Of a DNA stretch of 64,000 nucleotides, positions 47,850 to 59,285 are shown piece by piece; position 1 is the first letter of the stretch, and every line of letters begins with the position of its first letter. The stretch comes from Adiantum capillus-veneris (Eukaryota > Streptophyta > Polypodiopsida > Polypodiales > Pteridaceae), in the NCBI GenBank assembly GCA_014529385.2, contig CM043947.1:121780891-121844890 (forward strand), written 5' to 3'. Under the pieces are notes generated by a model. That model saw only the letters and a list, made by a program, of their open reading frames with translations. It made no database searches and was not told where the DNA came from. A program made the translations under genes and the position numbers.

Positions 47850-50600
47850 GCGATTGCTAAATACGTTTCCGATGGTCATGGTCTGAGATTTGGAATGAAT
47901 TGGTTTGTGATTTGTCATGTGATATCTTGTGATATCAAGTGATGTCCTGTGATATCAAGTGATGTCATGTGATGTCCTTTGATGTGACTGTTGTTTTGTA
48001 CAGGTGCTAGATGTGTCTTGTGAGTCATAGCAGAGAAAGTACAATGTGAAGATTGATTGGAGCTATAATATAGTCAACATTCAACATACAAAGGAAATCC
48101 AGATGGTTCCATTTGTTGCACACAAAGTTGATAAACCATCGATAGTGGAGTCAAGAGATGAGGGCAAACAACCCTTCCTTACAGGAGTTCATCAATGGAT
48201 ACCAAAGAACAATTCAAAAAAGCATATATCACACCCAAGGTAGTTACGGCAAAAAAAGAGAAAATTACAGTGAGTATGTCAGGGAAACCCACAAAGCAAA
48301 GGCAATTGTCACAACCCACAACAACACATCAGCAGGTCTGAATCAAGAAGGATGAAGCCACAAAGTTTCAGTAGACCATGCTCAAAGCTACCTCTCCACT
48401 GACATATGATACACCCAAAAAACCGCACCCATAGTGTATCACAAAAGTATGGGTTCCAAAGAATTTTATTGCAGCACTAGGCCATCAAGAACAGCTTTGG
48501 ATTCCAAAGAGACAGAGCAAGGAACTCCCATCAATACAAACACCTAAGAACCAAAGCCCCAACAACCAAAACAAAACTAGAATAAGATTTGGGTACCCAA
48601 GAGCTTATGGTGGCAAGCTCAAAAGAGTCAGCCTCAGATTTAGGTTCTTGAACAAAAGACCAAGCATACGACATATTTGAACTTTGGAATCAAACAATTG
48701 TGCAACCACATGACGCAAGACGGACTAGCAGTACAAGAGCATCCAATGACAATTAAACAAAGAGCGGCACAATTAGAATGCTTATTATTTCCCCGCTCTA
48801 ATACAGGTAATGACATACTAGGAAACCTCAGCAAAATCGAATGCCAATAAGAATATTGCTTATACTCTCCTCTCGCACAGCATAAATTTTTCCCATGCAT
48901 TGACTGAGTATGCATATAGGGTTGCACTACATGGCCTGCATTAGCACAATGGTGATACCAATGCACCACACATACACTAGGGCAATACACCATCGTCCAG
49001 GAGGACTCCAACCAGGAGGGAGGTTGGCATTGTCAATGCAAACCCACAACAAGCATAAAAGGATTTTTTTTTTATTGTTTTTGGGTTTTTGTGTTTGATT
49101 GTGAGAATTCTTGGTGATCCCAAGTACTCATGCCCTTATCTAACTTGAATCTACAGATTTATGAGGACAAACGCCAGAAATGAGTCTCTAAGTGTGTGTC
49201 TATATGTAAAAATAACAGTTTTTGGAGCTAAAATATGATAAAATAGAGTAATCCGGTCAAAAATATTATAAATAAATGTACATAGTGGCTTGTCGTGCTG
49301 TTTTTGAATTACTTTGATTTATTGGTATTTTTCAAATTGATTTGCTATTTTCCTTTATTTTTGCAATTTTTTAAAGAAGAAAACAAAGAAAAATAGGAAA
49401 AAAGGAGGTGAGATGGTGACATAACAACAAATAAAAATACGGGGGTGATCAACAAGTCAAGGGCAACATATGGAGAAGTCGGGTTGTAATTATGAGAACG
49501 TTGCTGAAAGTCCAATTCGACCAATTTTTGGGGGAAATGACAATTTTTTTGGTAGTTGAGCAAACGGAGTCCAAATTGAGAAATTTTTTAGCCTTAAGTG
49601 CATTTTTCAATGAGATCAGACCACATGTCAAATTTTGTGGCAAGTGGTTTCGAGACCCTCGATATAAGATATTTTGACCCAACTTACTAGCTCATTTTAA
49701 CTATTCACACTTAGAGAGAGCTTGAGAGGCCTAAAGCGCACGGAACGTATACGACTTTATATGATGCCCACGACACATCGATCAGCACTAGATATGAGAG
49801 GTAGGTTTGTTACCATGTGCTCTTTATGTTCAATGCTAACTTCAATGTGAAAAACTAATGAAAGCGGCTATGTAGCATCGGCGAGTAGAGAGCGAAACGA
49901 GATCGTAATTTGATAATCATGCACTTGATAGCTACAAGACTTGATAGGGGGTTCACCTAGGCTAGACAAGAATGCCTATGCCATTCCATACCAGTTTAGG
50001 TCAAAACTAATAATCCTAACATTCTCGGTCCTTACAAAAGACAATCTGGGACAACTCGCCAAAATGGCACAAAACTTCCTGGGTAGGTGACTCTTGAGGT
50101 AGTCCACGAGCACGTGTAACGTCCTCCATAATCAATTTACCAAAAGTGGGTTAAAATGTTGCTTTAGTCCTCAGACACGCAAAGTGACATTTGGCTCTCA
50201 CGGCCAAATGTAGCCTTTGTTTGCCACCAAACTTTATGAGCAGCAATATCGACATACCATCAACAATATGAACATGTGGTCTAACATCAAGAAAAGTCGT
50301 CGCCTGACCATCACCAACTAAAAGACTCATTTAGAGTGACAAATTGTCATAAAGGAAATCCATAAGGCGAAAGGCTACACGATGGCATGGAAAGGTGCCC
50401 CACAACATCTACAAGCGTAGGTGATCAAGCTCAAGAGAAATCATCGTGGAAAGTCATCTCTAAGAGCGAAAATCGACTTCAAAGTCCAAAGTACCAAACT
50501 GGGAGGTTCTAAGCTAAAATATGAATTTTTAAGTTGAACCAAAGCTGAAAGGGCTTAGGACACTAGCACAAATCTTTCCCTTACATCAAAACCACAATTT
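47850..50600. other. Non-coding stretch right of element A
   Basis: Short tandem phrases of TGTGATATCAAGTGATGTC type occur at 47916-47990. The part 48850-49050 is a diverged copy of 20205-20440. No gene is recognised. Small open frames of 60-120 codons lack motifs. Confidence 0.4.
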
Positions 50601-50605
50601 TGCAT

Positions 50606-51860
50606 TACAGATATCATACATGTATGGTGTTTGCAGGGCCTTTTTACACATGCAAAGGATAATTTTTCCACACCAGCCTCTTTATCATGCTCATTATATC
50701 TCACATAAAGCAAATTGGACCACATAAAGCCACCATTTGGTCAAAACCCGCTAAGCTGGAGTCCTCAAGAAAAATATGGTCTTATCCATAAAAAGAATGC
50801 TCCAAACTCAGGAAAACTTGACACAAGGCATGCACATAGCATAAACATCCTACCCCAATGGTCATATGTCAATTTTCCAAGAATAGAAATCATATGTATA
50901 TGATGTCTAGACTTGTTGAATAAGGACTCTGTCAGCATTTTGGTTATCCAGAATTCAATATCATGTCACATACAACCTCTACACCAAGTTTTGGCATGAT
51001 CAAGCCTGTTTTGGTCATTATACACCTCCTTTCACAAATTCAAGTGCCAGAAACACCTTTTATGGCCTTGGGCACATGAATACTTGTCCAAATTCCATTT
51101 TGAACACATCAAAGTGATGCACACATCATGAGAAAACTATAAATCAATCATGAGCCAAAAAAGTCGTATGATGTCTAGACTCCTTATTTTTACATGTTGC
51201 GGTGATTTTGAGACCTCCGGTGCCTTTATCACATCTTTATTAGCTTGCCAACAAATTTTCATCATATTTAGACATCATTTGACCTATTTTCAACCATATG
51301 GCAAAAATCTAAGTGTACAAGTCCCATTCATGGCTTTGAACCTCCATTTTCAAAAGCTCAAATTCAATTATGATGCTATAGGCACCATATACATGCCGTG
51401 GATATCCTATCATATGAGTTTCAAGCTATTTGGAGACAAAAGACATCATACACGTATGATGACCAAAAGTGTTAAATTTGTCATCTGAAGTAGTTTGGAC
51501 CTATCCTATGCTCTTATCATATGTTCATGAGTCCATACCACAATCTTCAAGTCATTTGAACCTCATACACCCCAAATATAGTCACTCCACCATTTTAGAG
51601 TCTAAAAAGAGCTTATAAGCCAAAATCTTGGTCATGACATGTTCAAATCCAATTCCAGGCATATATGTGTGATGTACATGCTATAAGCTATGCACCTTTT
51701 AAGTTTCACCTTATTCTAAGCACATAGACATCATACACGTATGATGTCTCACAGCATAAAATGAGCATCCAAATGCACTTTTGTCCACTTGCATAGCATC
51801 CTTAGGCCCTTATTAGCTTGTGATTCAATATTGAAATCATTTGGATAGCTAGAAGCTGAT
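50606..51860. repeat. Diverged tandem array, period about 280 bp
   Basis: A palindromic landmark of the type CATACACGTATGATG recurs at about 50609, 50889, 51163, 51450 and 51731, so spacing is 274-287 bases. Between landmarks, weaker phrases recur at similar offsets, for example CTTTATCA(C/T)..TCTTTATTAG and CCATTTTCAAA. Units are strongly diverged, so this is an old satellite-like array of about 4.5 units. No coding potential is recognised. Confidence 0.6.
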
Positions 51861-51882
51861 CAATTGTTATATTTAGTAAAAG

Positions 51883-52122
51883 ATGCTAACTTTTGGACTT
51901 GGAGTGCACGCAAGATCAATGGAAGTTGGTAAACCGCCAGTAAAGAAGAAAAGACTTGCCTTGAAAGACATCATTGCAGCGACGAAGCCCTTCACAATTC
52001 CCAATGAAACATTGAAGCTAACAAAAGCATGGATGGACGAAGCAACTCTAGAAACGAAGGGCATAAAGCTATACCAAGGGACCTGCCAAGATCCACAGGC
52101 AATACAATGGATGTATCGATGA
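51883..52122 (+). CDS. Unrecognised 79-codon ORF
   Basis: Begins MLTFGLGVHARSMEVGKPP, with a basic KKKRLALKDII segment and a helical stretch. No family is recognised. It lies immediately after the tandem array and before element C. It could be a gag or exon remnant or chance. Confidence 0.2.
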   Translation: MLTFGLGVHARSMEVGKPPVKKKRLALKDIIAATKPFTIPNETLKLTKAWMDEATLETKGIKLYQGTCQDPQAIQWMYR

Positions 52123-52363
52123 TTCCAAGGGAACTCATTGAATATGCAAACAAAGAAGGCATCAGCAATCACCTAGAAAGGGTGGATCTACATGGATATT
52201 TTACACTTTTGTCGATACGTGTTGATTTTTAAAGAGTCTATGAGCTGACTACTACAATCAAGAAAGATGGAAAATCAATCCTCAGGGGAAAGTAAAGAAG
52301 TGACAGTTACACCTCAGCTCATAGCAGATTCTTTTGGAGCTACACAATGATGGTAGCTCAGTC

Positions 52364-52770
52364 TGGTGCAATTCCCAAAACAAACCATCACACAAGTCCC
52401 CTCCCTGTGATGCCAATAGTGTCAATTCCTCCCATTAAAACTATACCAAGTGCTGACCTCTCATGAACTGCCCCCCCCTTCCGGCGAGGTGACACACCGT
52501 GGTGATAGAGAGATAGGGAGAAGAGATGGTGAATCTACTTGGTGCGTTCTCTAGAGACGTCTCGATGATGTGAAACTTACTACCAAGAATGTGTGTGTGC
52601 GTGCATCGACCATTGGAGTCAAGAGGTGGACGTAGCTCCCTTCACATGGTGCAATTCCCAAAGCAAACCATCACACAAGTCCCCTCCCCATGATGCCAAT
52701 AGTGTCAATTCCTCCCACTAAAACTCTACCATGTACTGACCTCTCATGAACTCCCCCCCCCCCCCCCCCC
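52364..52770. repeat. Direct repeat, offset 283 bp
   Basis: About 113 bases starting TGGTGCAATTCCCA at 52364 recur at 52647 with few changes. Both copies end in CTCTCATGAACT and a poly-C run (8 and about 19 C). Confidence 0.85.
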
Positions 52771-52790
52771 TCGATAGTGACCTCTCAGTG

Positions 52791-52802
52791 CCCTTTTATA
52801 GG
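52791..52802 (-). promoter_or_regulatory. TATA box of element C LTR
   Basis: Minus strand CCTATAAAAGGG, a strong TATA context within the presumed LTR. Confidence 0.55.
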
Positions 52803-53818
52803 TGTTGGCTGCTTGGATTAGGGTAATCCCGGTTTGATTAGGGTAAGATAATCGGGGAGACAAAGCAAGGTGGTGGGCCCGGTGTGGTTGACCCTTGCTT
52901 TGTCTTGGGAGTTATTAAAAAATGAAAACCTCTAGGTGGGCCTTTGTGAACATCACCTAGAGAGAGAGAAATTACAAATTGGGAATTTACAAGGCTTGGG
53001 TGAAAACTTGAAAAATGATGATGATAATGACCTACGGTTTACTGAAAATGGTGTCGTGGTTGCGTGATGCCGATGATTGGCCGCTTGCCGGTGTGTCGGT
53101 GTAATGCGTATGTCTTTTCGAGGTCGACCGGGGCATGCCTTCGGCGCCTTTGTTCTTTTTGTTGTCGGTGTCGCGTGATTCGGGTTGTCCTCCTTTGTTG
53201 ATGGCATCCCTGTCGTAAGGTCCTCCGTTTTTTTTTGTATTTTTTATGTGTGTGCGTTTATGCATGTGTCTGTATGTATGGGTGCGTGTGTAAATGTGTA
53301 TATATATAGGTGTGTGTGTGCCAGCATGCATGGGAAAGGGGGGGTGGGGTATTATATATATATAACAATATATATACTTTGTTGTTTTTTTTTTTTGTAA
53401 ATTCGGACCTGCTACAGCAGAGAGGCGGGGGGGAAGAATGGGGTGAGAGAGGGCAGGTGTGTGTGCTAGGGTGTGTTTGTGTCTGAGCGGGTGTGTGTGT
53501 GTGCGGGTGTGTGTGTGTGCTTGTGAGCATCTGCGCGAGGGCTGGGAACAAGGGCGACGGTGCGCGTCAATCAAGGGGGGCCGCCTGCTGCTGCAGGTGA
53601 ACGCAGAGCGCGAGGGAGGGAAGGATGGGGTGTGGAGAGGGGGGAGGGGTGAGAGGATAAAGGGGGGGGGTTTTGTGTGGCTTCAATCGGCGCCCGGCGG
53701 GGCTGGGTTTGGCGGACTGCGCAAGGGCGGGGGTGAGCAGCGGGCCATCAGGAGCCGAGAACGGGGAGGGGGGGGGAGGGGTTGAGCATAGTCAACGGGA
53801 GGGGGGGTGAGAGATTAC

Positions 53819-53856
<38 letters not shown>

Positions 53857-54011
53857 ATAAAGAAATCTCCCTCCTAATGCGGGTTCCCGCCATGGGAAGA
53901 GAAAGTGAGATAGGGAGAGAGAGGTTGTGAGTGATGGTGAGAGGATAGGGGTGGGACAGACAAGGTAGGGAGAGAGAGAAAGAGAGAATCATCTAAGGCC
54001 CGCGGGATTGC

Positions 54012-54015
<4 letters not shown>

Positions 54016-54085
<70 letters not shown>
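54016..54085. repeat. (GA)35 microsatellite
   Basis: Uninterrupted GA repeat within the element C LTR. Confidence 0.95.
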
Positions 54086-54087
<2 letters not shown>

Positions 54088-54632
54088 TAGAGTTTAGTGA
54101 TGATAGGAGAGAGGGGGTGTTAGACCCGTGGTCCGCCAGGAAGAAAACAGGGGGGGGGTAGTAAGGCCAGTGGAATGTGGACGAGGGGAAAAATTTGGGA
54201 TAGGTGGACCACTAGAGGGTGTGGACGAGCAAAGGTAGAGAGAGAAAGAATATTTGGAAGAGAGAGAGGGAGAATATACAGTAGTTGTGGTGGCTCGCCG
54301 GAGGGTGTGACAGAGGCATAGGTGTCTCATGCACCCACCGGGCCGGGTGATGCAGCGGCGACAGAGTAGGAGAGAGAGAGAATATTGGTGGAGCCGAGCA
54401 GTAGGAGAGAGTGAGTCCGGCCGTCTTCTGGCGATAATGGAGGGTGTGTGGCCAAACTGGCGGCGCCCCGCTAGTGGTTAAGCCTAGAGGGGGGGTAGTG
54501 AATGGTAAAGAGCTTCTTTTTTGTTTTTTTTTTCTTCTTTGGTAATATGGCCTCCCTTACTTAGGGTGTGGTTCTCGCGGTCGCGGTTTCAAAAACCGGC
54601 CGTCATTAGCCCTCCCATCTGGCTAGAGGCAT

Positions 54633-55964
54633 TCATGCTTCTAGCCCTTCCTCTGCATCTTTAGTTGTGGAATTAGAGGGTTCTCCCTCTTCTAGAACGT
54701 CTAGCATGAACTCTGGATCAAACCTAAGAAAATACCTTTTCAGCCTCCATCCATTGACTCTAGTCTTGTGAATTCTCCCATCTACTTCCATCATCTTATA
54801 GCTGTCGTTGTCATAGCGCCTTTTGACAATGAATGGTCCTTCCCATCTCGGTTGAAATTTCTTGTCTTTCCTGGTGTCGAATCTGTTGTCGTATCTCAGC
54901 ACTAACATACCCTTTTCCAGGCCCTTTTCTTTAAGCCCTTGATTGAAGGTGAGCCGGCGTCATTCTGCCTGCGCTGCATAGTGATTGATTGCTTCTTCCC
55001 TATCTAGTTGGAGCCTCTCCAGATCCACGATGTGGTTTCGGAGATTTACAATTGGGCGCTGCATCTGGCTAGCCAAGACTCGTAAGCTGGCTATCTGTAC
55101 CTCAATGGGTAGAATTGCCTCCTTTATGTAAACTAGATGGAAAGGGGTGAAACATAATGATGTTCGGAACGTCGTTCGGTAGGCCCATAGAGCTGCCATG
55201 AGATGTTTATCTCAGTCCCCTGTGTGATTGTTCACCTGTTTTGTGATGATTTTGCAAATCATTACATTTACCTTTTCTACTAGGCCATTACACTGTGGAT
55301 AGTATGGTGTGGAATGTCGACGTGTGATGCCTAACTTTTTCATCAGTTCTCCCACCAGATTGCCTCTGAAACGTGGTCCCCTATCTGATATTATCTCAAG
55401 AGGAGTGCCAAAACGGCAACATACGTGCTCAAATATAAACCTTGCTACCTCTTGGGCTGTAATGCAGTTGGTGGCTGTTGGCTCCGCTCATCGGGTCATG
55501 TAGTCTACACCCACTATGATGTACAGTTTACCTGAGTGGGCCCTTGGTAAAGGACCGGTTGCATCTATTCTCCATTTCTCAAATGGACCATACGAGATGA
55601 TAGGAGTCTGTGGCTCATAGGTTAATGTACGATCACTGGCCACTTGGCAAACCTTGCATGTTTTACACCAATGGTGTACATCCCTGTTCAAGCTGGGCCA
55701 AGAGTATCCTGCTTGTAGAATCTTCCTACTGGTGATATCTAGAGAAAAATGACCGCCACAGACGCCATCATGGCAACTTGAAATTACCTCTGTGATCTCA
55801 CTAAAGGTTGGCACTCGCCTGAGAATCTGATCCTTGCCCTTACAATACAAGTGGTCATTTACAAGGCGGTATCTGGTAGCCTTCCTTACTAGCCACTGTT
55901 TCTGGCCTTTGATGTACCCTTCCGGACATTCTCCTGTATCTAGAAAGTTAATGATATCAAGCAT
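54633..55964 (-). pseudogene. Element C integrase
   Basis: The zinc finger has HDGVCGGHFS and HHWCKTCKVC. The catalytic core starts WRIDATGPLPRAHSGK, changes frame near 55490, and carries a second Asp (ISDRGP) and Glu (CNGLVEKV) near 55300. The remaining core frame is 55199-54960 (WAYRTTFRTS). The C-terminal part 54908-54633 is open and reads RFDTRKDKKFQPRWEGPF and KTRVNGWRLK. Stops and shifts separate these parts. Confidence 0.9.
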
Positions 55965-56008
55965 AGCATCACTACCTTGAAAGAGGGGTAGTTTCTGTTT
56001 GATTGCTC

Positions 56009-57361
56009 CTACGGGAACGTCTTGTATTCTTTCTTTGCTAGAGCATCTGCTTCCTGATTTTCTGCTCTGGGGACATGAAATAGTTTCACTACTTCACACT
56101 TCCTTAGAAGATCCTTAACTTGGCGTATTTGACCAAGTAAAACCTGATTTTTACAAACCCAAGTGCCGTTTATCTGCCTTATCAAAAGCAGAGCATCTCC
56201 AAACACATTTAGGCATTGAATTCCTTGTGAAAAACACTGGTCCAACTCAAGAATTAGAGCTACATATTCTGCTTCGTTGTTGGAGTGGGAGTGTAATAAC
56301 TGCCCGATGGAGAATACCCTTTCTTGTTGCTCATTGAAAATGACTATGCCAGCTGCAGACTGGTCCACTGTTCTTTTGTATGCTCCATCAAATAATAGAG
56401 AGTGAGCTCTTTCTAGCTTAGGACTTTCTACCATTGGTGTTTCTTCTTTTGCTTCTGGATTGACCTTCCACTTCTTCTCATGAGTGAGTATTCTCCCTAA
56501 ACTAGCCCTGGTGGAGTTTTCCACTTGCATGGTGTAGTCGAACTCTTGTAATCTAACCAGCCATTTAGAGATCCTAGATGAGACATCCATGTGTCGCATT
56601 ACATATGGAAAGACCTCCTCCATTGTCAGAATTACAAAGGCTCTAGGCAGAAGATAGGAGCGGAACTTTGTGGTAGCAAACATTAGTGCAAGAACCATGT
56701 GTTCTACTTCGATAAATCCCTTTTCTGACGGGGTCATGACACAACTAGAGAAGTAAATAGGACACATGAAAGAAGTTTGGGGGTCCTTTTGCATTAGTAC
56801 GGCTCCGAGTGTATTACTTCCTACATTGGGGTTCACATAGAATGGCTCGTCCCACTTAGGGGGTGAAATGGTGGGAAGCTTAGCTAGGATTTGCTTCACC
56901 TCGGTAAATTTCTGCTCATTTTCTTCGCTCCATGAGAAGACATCCCTCTGGGTGACATGTTGTAGAGGGAGTACCACTTGAGATAGCAAGTGAATGAACC
57001 TGCTTAAGTATCTTACCTTCTGAAGGAAAGAAACCAACTGCTTAGCGGCGGTGGGTGATGACAAAGATACCAGAGCTTGAATCTTGCTAGGGTCAGCCTC
57101 AATCCCTTTTGTTGAAATTACATGGCCAAGGAGAGTGACTTTGCTTTCACCAATGTGACACTTATCCATGTTGAGTTGGCCACCCAAGGTTTGCAGTCTG
57201 GTTAAGCCATCATAGACTTTGCTTAAATGGAAGGCTCGTGAACTATAGATGCAAAAATCATCTATGAAAACCTGTATTGACGTTCCAAAGTAGGGTTGGA
57301 AAACAAAGGTCACATAGCGTTGAAATGTGGCCGGAGCGTAAGTGAGGCCAAAAGGCATCAC
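56009..57361 (-). CDS. Element C RT (palm onward), RNase H and archaeal-type RNase H, 450-aa open frame
   Basis: One uninterrupted frame. Residues 1-45 hold MPFGLTYAPATFQRY and the catalytic FIDD in QVFIDDFCIYS. Connection and retroviral-type RNase H run to about residue 270 (MVLALMFATTKFRSYLLPR, ISKWLVRLQEFDY). The second RNase H follows a linker rich in Lys and Glu: LLFDGAYKRTVDQSAAGIV, SNNEAEYVALILEL, LNVFGDALLLIRQING, ending RAENQEADALAKKEY. It shows the dual RNase H layout most clearly in this window. The frame is cut from the RT N-terminal half, so it is a fragment of a polyprotein. Confidence 0.88.
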   Translation of the reverse strand: MMPFGLTYAPATFQRYVTFVFQPYFGTSIQVFIDDFCIYSSRAFHLSKVYDGLTRLQTLGGQLNMDKCHIGESKVTLLGHVISTKGIEADPSKIQALVSLSSPTAAKQLVSFLQKVRYLSRFIHLLSQVVLPLQHVTQRDVFSWSEENEQKFTEVKQILAKLPTISPPKWDEPFYVNPNVGSNTLGAVLMQKDPQTSFMCPIYFSSCVMTPSEKGFIEVEHMVLALMFATTKFRSYLLPRAFVILTMEEVFPYVMRHMDVSSRISKWLVRLQEFDYTMQVENSTRASLGRILTHEKKWKVNPEAKEETPMVESPKLERAHSLLFDGAYKRTVDQSAAGIVIFNEQQERVFSIGQLLHSHSNNEAEYVALILELDQCFSQGIQCLNVFGDALLLIRQINGTWVCKNQVLLGQIRQVKDLLRKCEVVKLFHVPRAENQEADALAKKEYKTFP

Positions 57362-57873
57362 TCTGTAGGCAAAGCATCCCCAAGGTGTGATGAAGGTTGT
57401 CTTCTTCTAGTCTTCTTCCGCAATGCTAATCTGGAAGTATCCTGAGTAGCCATCGCACACTGTGTATCGCTTGTGACCCGCCACTTTGTTGAGAATTTCA
57501 TCCTTGAACGGGAGGGGAAAGTGATCCCTCTTCGTGGCTGCATTGAGAGGTTTATAGTCCACACAGACTCTCCACTTGCCATTCTTCTTTGGTGTGACTA
57601 CTATTGGGGAGACCCATTCTGAGTCTTCGACAGGGATGAAACCTGCACCTGTAGCAAACTCCTCACTTCTTTAAGTAGTGCCTCTTGTTGCATTACTCCA
57701 AGCCTTCTGAGCTTTTGCACCACGGGTTTACTGCCTTCCTTGAGTTTTATGTGGTGTTGTACTACTGTGATTCCTGTGATCTTATCATAGCCATCAATGA
57801 ACAATGTAGTGAAATTACCCAACATGGAGACATATTCCTTTCTTTCTTCATTGGTTAACTCATTTGAGAGCAT
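57358..57873 (-). pseudogene. Element C RT N-terminal part
   Basis: Minus strand 57873-57601 gives YDKITGITVVQHHIKLKEG and VQKLRRLGVMQQEALLKEV. A frame change near 57610 leads to the fingers region around 57582-57358, in which the VCVDYK-like block lies in another frame. It joins the palm frame at 57361. Confidence 0.8.
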
Positions 57874-57875
57874 CC

Positions 57876-58045
57876 TTTGTAATTACCTTCATCCTCTAAG
57901 GATTGCGTACATGATGGTTCCTCTTGGTTTGTCAGGGGTGTTTCACATTGTGTCAATCTTTTTGTAATTACCTTCATCCTCTAAGGATTGCGTACATGAT
58001 GGTTCCTCTTGGTTTGTCAGAGGTGTTTCACATTGTGTCAATCTT
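57876..58045. repeat. 85-bp tandem duplication in element C linker
   Basis: TTTGTAATTACC starts at 57876 and 57961. I see one substitution between units. Eighty-five is not a multiple of three, so it shifts the reading frame between protease and RT. Confidence 0.93.
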
Positions 58046-58171
58046 TTTGGGTCTTTAAGAATGACCCCCATCATTTCAATGCTATTGTCACTCCCGTTAG
58101 TGGTGGTTGTCTCTTCTCCTGAGGTAGACGAATAGTGGTGGACTCATCTTCTGAAGCCTCCAAGATCATGT

Positions 58172-58487
58172 TGTCATAATAATCACTATCTAATTCTCCT
58201 AAATGATTTTCTCATGCTAAACTGATCATTTAATATGGGGAAGTGCTAGGGGAGAAAAAGCTAGAATATTGATTAAGCTAGCAGACTGGCCATAATAAGG
58301 ATCCAAAGGAGGGAAAATAGGGATCCAAAGGGGGGGGCATCTGCAAAAGAGCCATGTGCAACAATGGGCTTAAAAGACCCTAAGGTTCAGCCCATTCAGA
58401 CTTCCAAAATGCTAAGGTTCCAAAATTCAAAGGTTGTCTCCAAAGGTCAAGCATGGGGGGAATTGGATGCTATGCGTGTGTCCCAAA
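58172..58487 (+). repeat. CRV2 5' LTR, 3'-truncated
   Basis: Matches the first ~315 bases of the CRV2 3' LTR. It breaks at CCCAAAAG, where the LTR would continue TCTTTA but gag sequence GAAATAATAAGCCC follows. Primer site and gag N-terminus are deleted. Confidence 0.9.
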
Positions 58488-59285
58488 AGAAATAATAAGC
58501 CCATGGAAAACAAGGGTTCCAACGAGCCTAAGGGGAAGGACAATGTCCAAAAGTCTCCTAAGGGCAACTCCAACAAAGCTAAAGACAAGGGAGTTTACAA
58601 AGGTAAAAACAAAATCTCTCCTGAAGATCTTGAGCATTATCACAAGGATAACCGATGTTTCAAGTGCGGCGAACAAGGGCATGCGTACCGCGCTTGTCCC
58701 CAAAAGAACACCTGCCATGATCCTCCTACAACTACCTTGGTTGAAATCCAAGAGGAGGAGAATCACCAAACTCACCACAAAGGATCTCCTCTATGCCATG
58801 CTTGGGGAAAGGTAAGAGAACACGATGCTACTCACAATTTTATATCTATAGAGTTGGCCACCAAGTTAGGCATACAAGCCTACAAGATCGGAGATGTCCT
58901 ACCCGCAGACCGTGCTTTCAAGGGGCAAGAAGCTTCAGTCACTCCCTTAATCGAGAAATTGAGGCTTCATGTCCAAAGCTATGTGGACAAAGAGGACTTC
59001 TTTATCTCTCCTCTCAAGCATGAGGATGTAATCCTAGGGGCACCATGATTTGATCGCTTGGCTGCCAATGTTAAATTCCCTGAAAGGAGAATCTCCTTTA
59101 AGTTCAAGGAAAAAGATATGTATATAGATGCTAAGGAAATGGGTAACACTATCCCCATTGTACATACACCAGCTTTCAACAAGTCAATAAAGAGCTCTAT
59201 TTTCGTGTACATGATTTTTGTTAAAGATTCTCAAAATGAACCTAATGCTTTAGCAAAAGAAATAAAAGCAACCAAAAGGAATTAG
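58476..59285 (+). pseudogene. CRV2 gag C-terminus and protease remnant
   Basis: The sequence is collinear with CRV1 gag from about 27337. The zinc knuckle is intact (CFKCGEQGHAYRAC). In the protease, 24 bases encoding the active-site Asp-Pro-Gly-Ser and preceding residues are missing, so HDATHNFIS replaces the CRV1 form. A TGA at 59046-59048 replaces the Trp of the end-of-domain ILGAPW. The frame then runs to the TAG at 59283-59285, which is conserved with CRV1. Confidence 0.92.

Larger units (their letters stand above)
52350..54605 (-). repeat. Element C 3' LTR (left boundary approximate)
   Basis: In the element's sense it starts TGACGGCC at 54605, right after GGGAGGGCTAA. It is related to the LTR of A (shared GGGGCATGCCTTC near 53130 and a TTTGTTGATGG-like phrase). 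It contains G-rich stretches, AT (53819-53844) and GA (54016-54085) tracts and a minus-strand TATA box at 52791-52802. The left end may be the TGATGG at 52348, but the partner LTR is outside the window. Confidence 0.6.

Noticed and set aside
47913-47990. Repeated TGTGATATCAAGTGATGTC phrases as a possible CRISPR-like array
   Set aside because: The units are contiguous and imperfect without spacers, and the context is eukaryotic. It is a simple minisatellite.
53032-53574. 180-codon minus-strand frame in the element C LTR
   Set aside because: His/Thr-rich translation of CA-like repeats. No family pattern.
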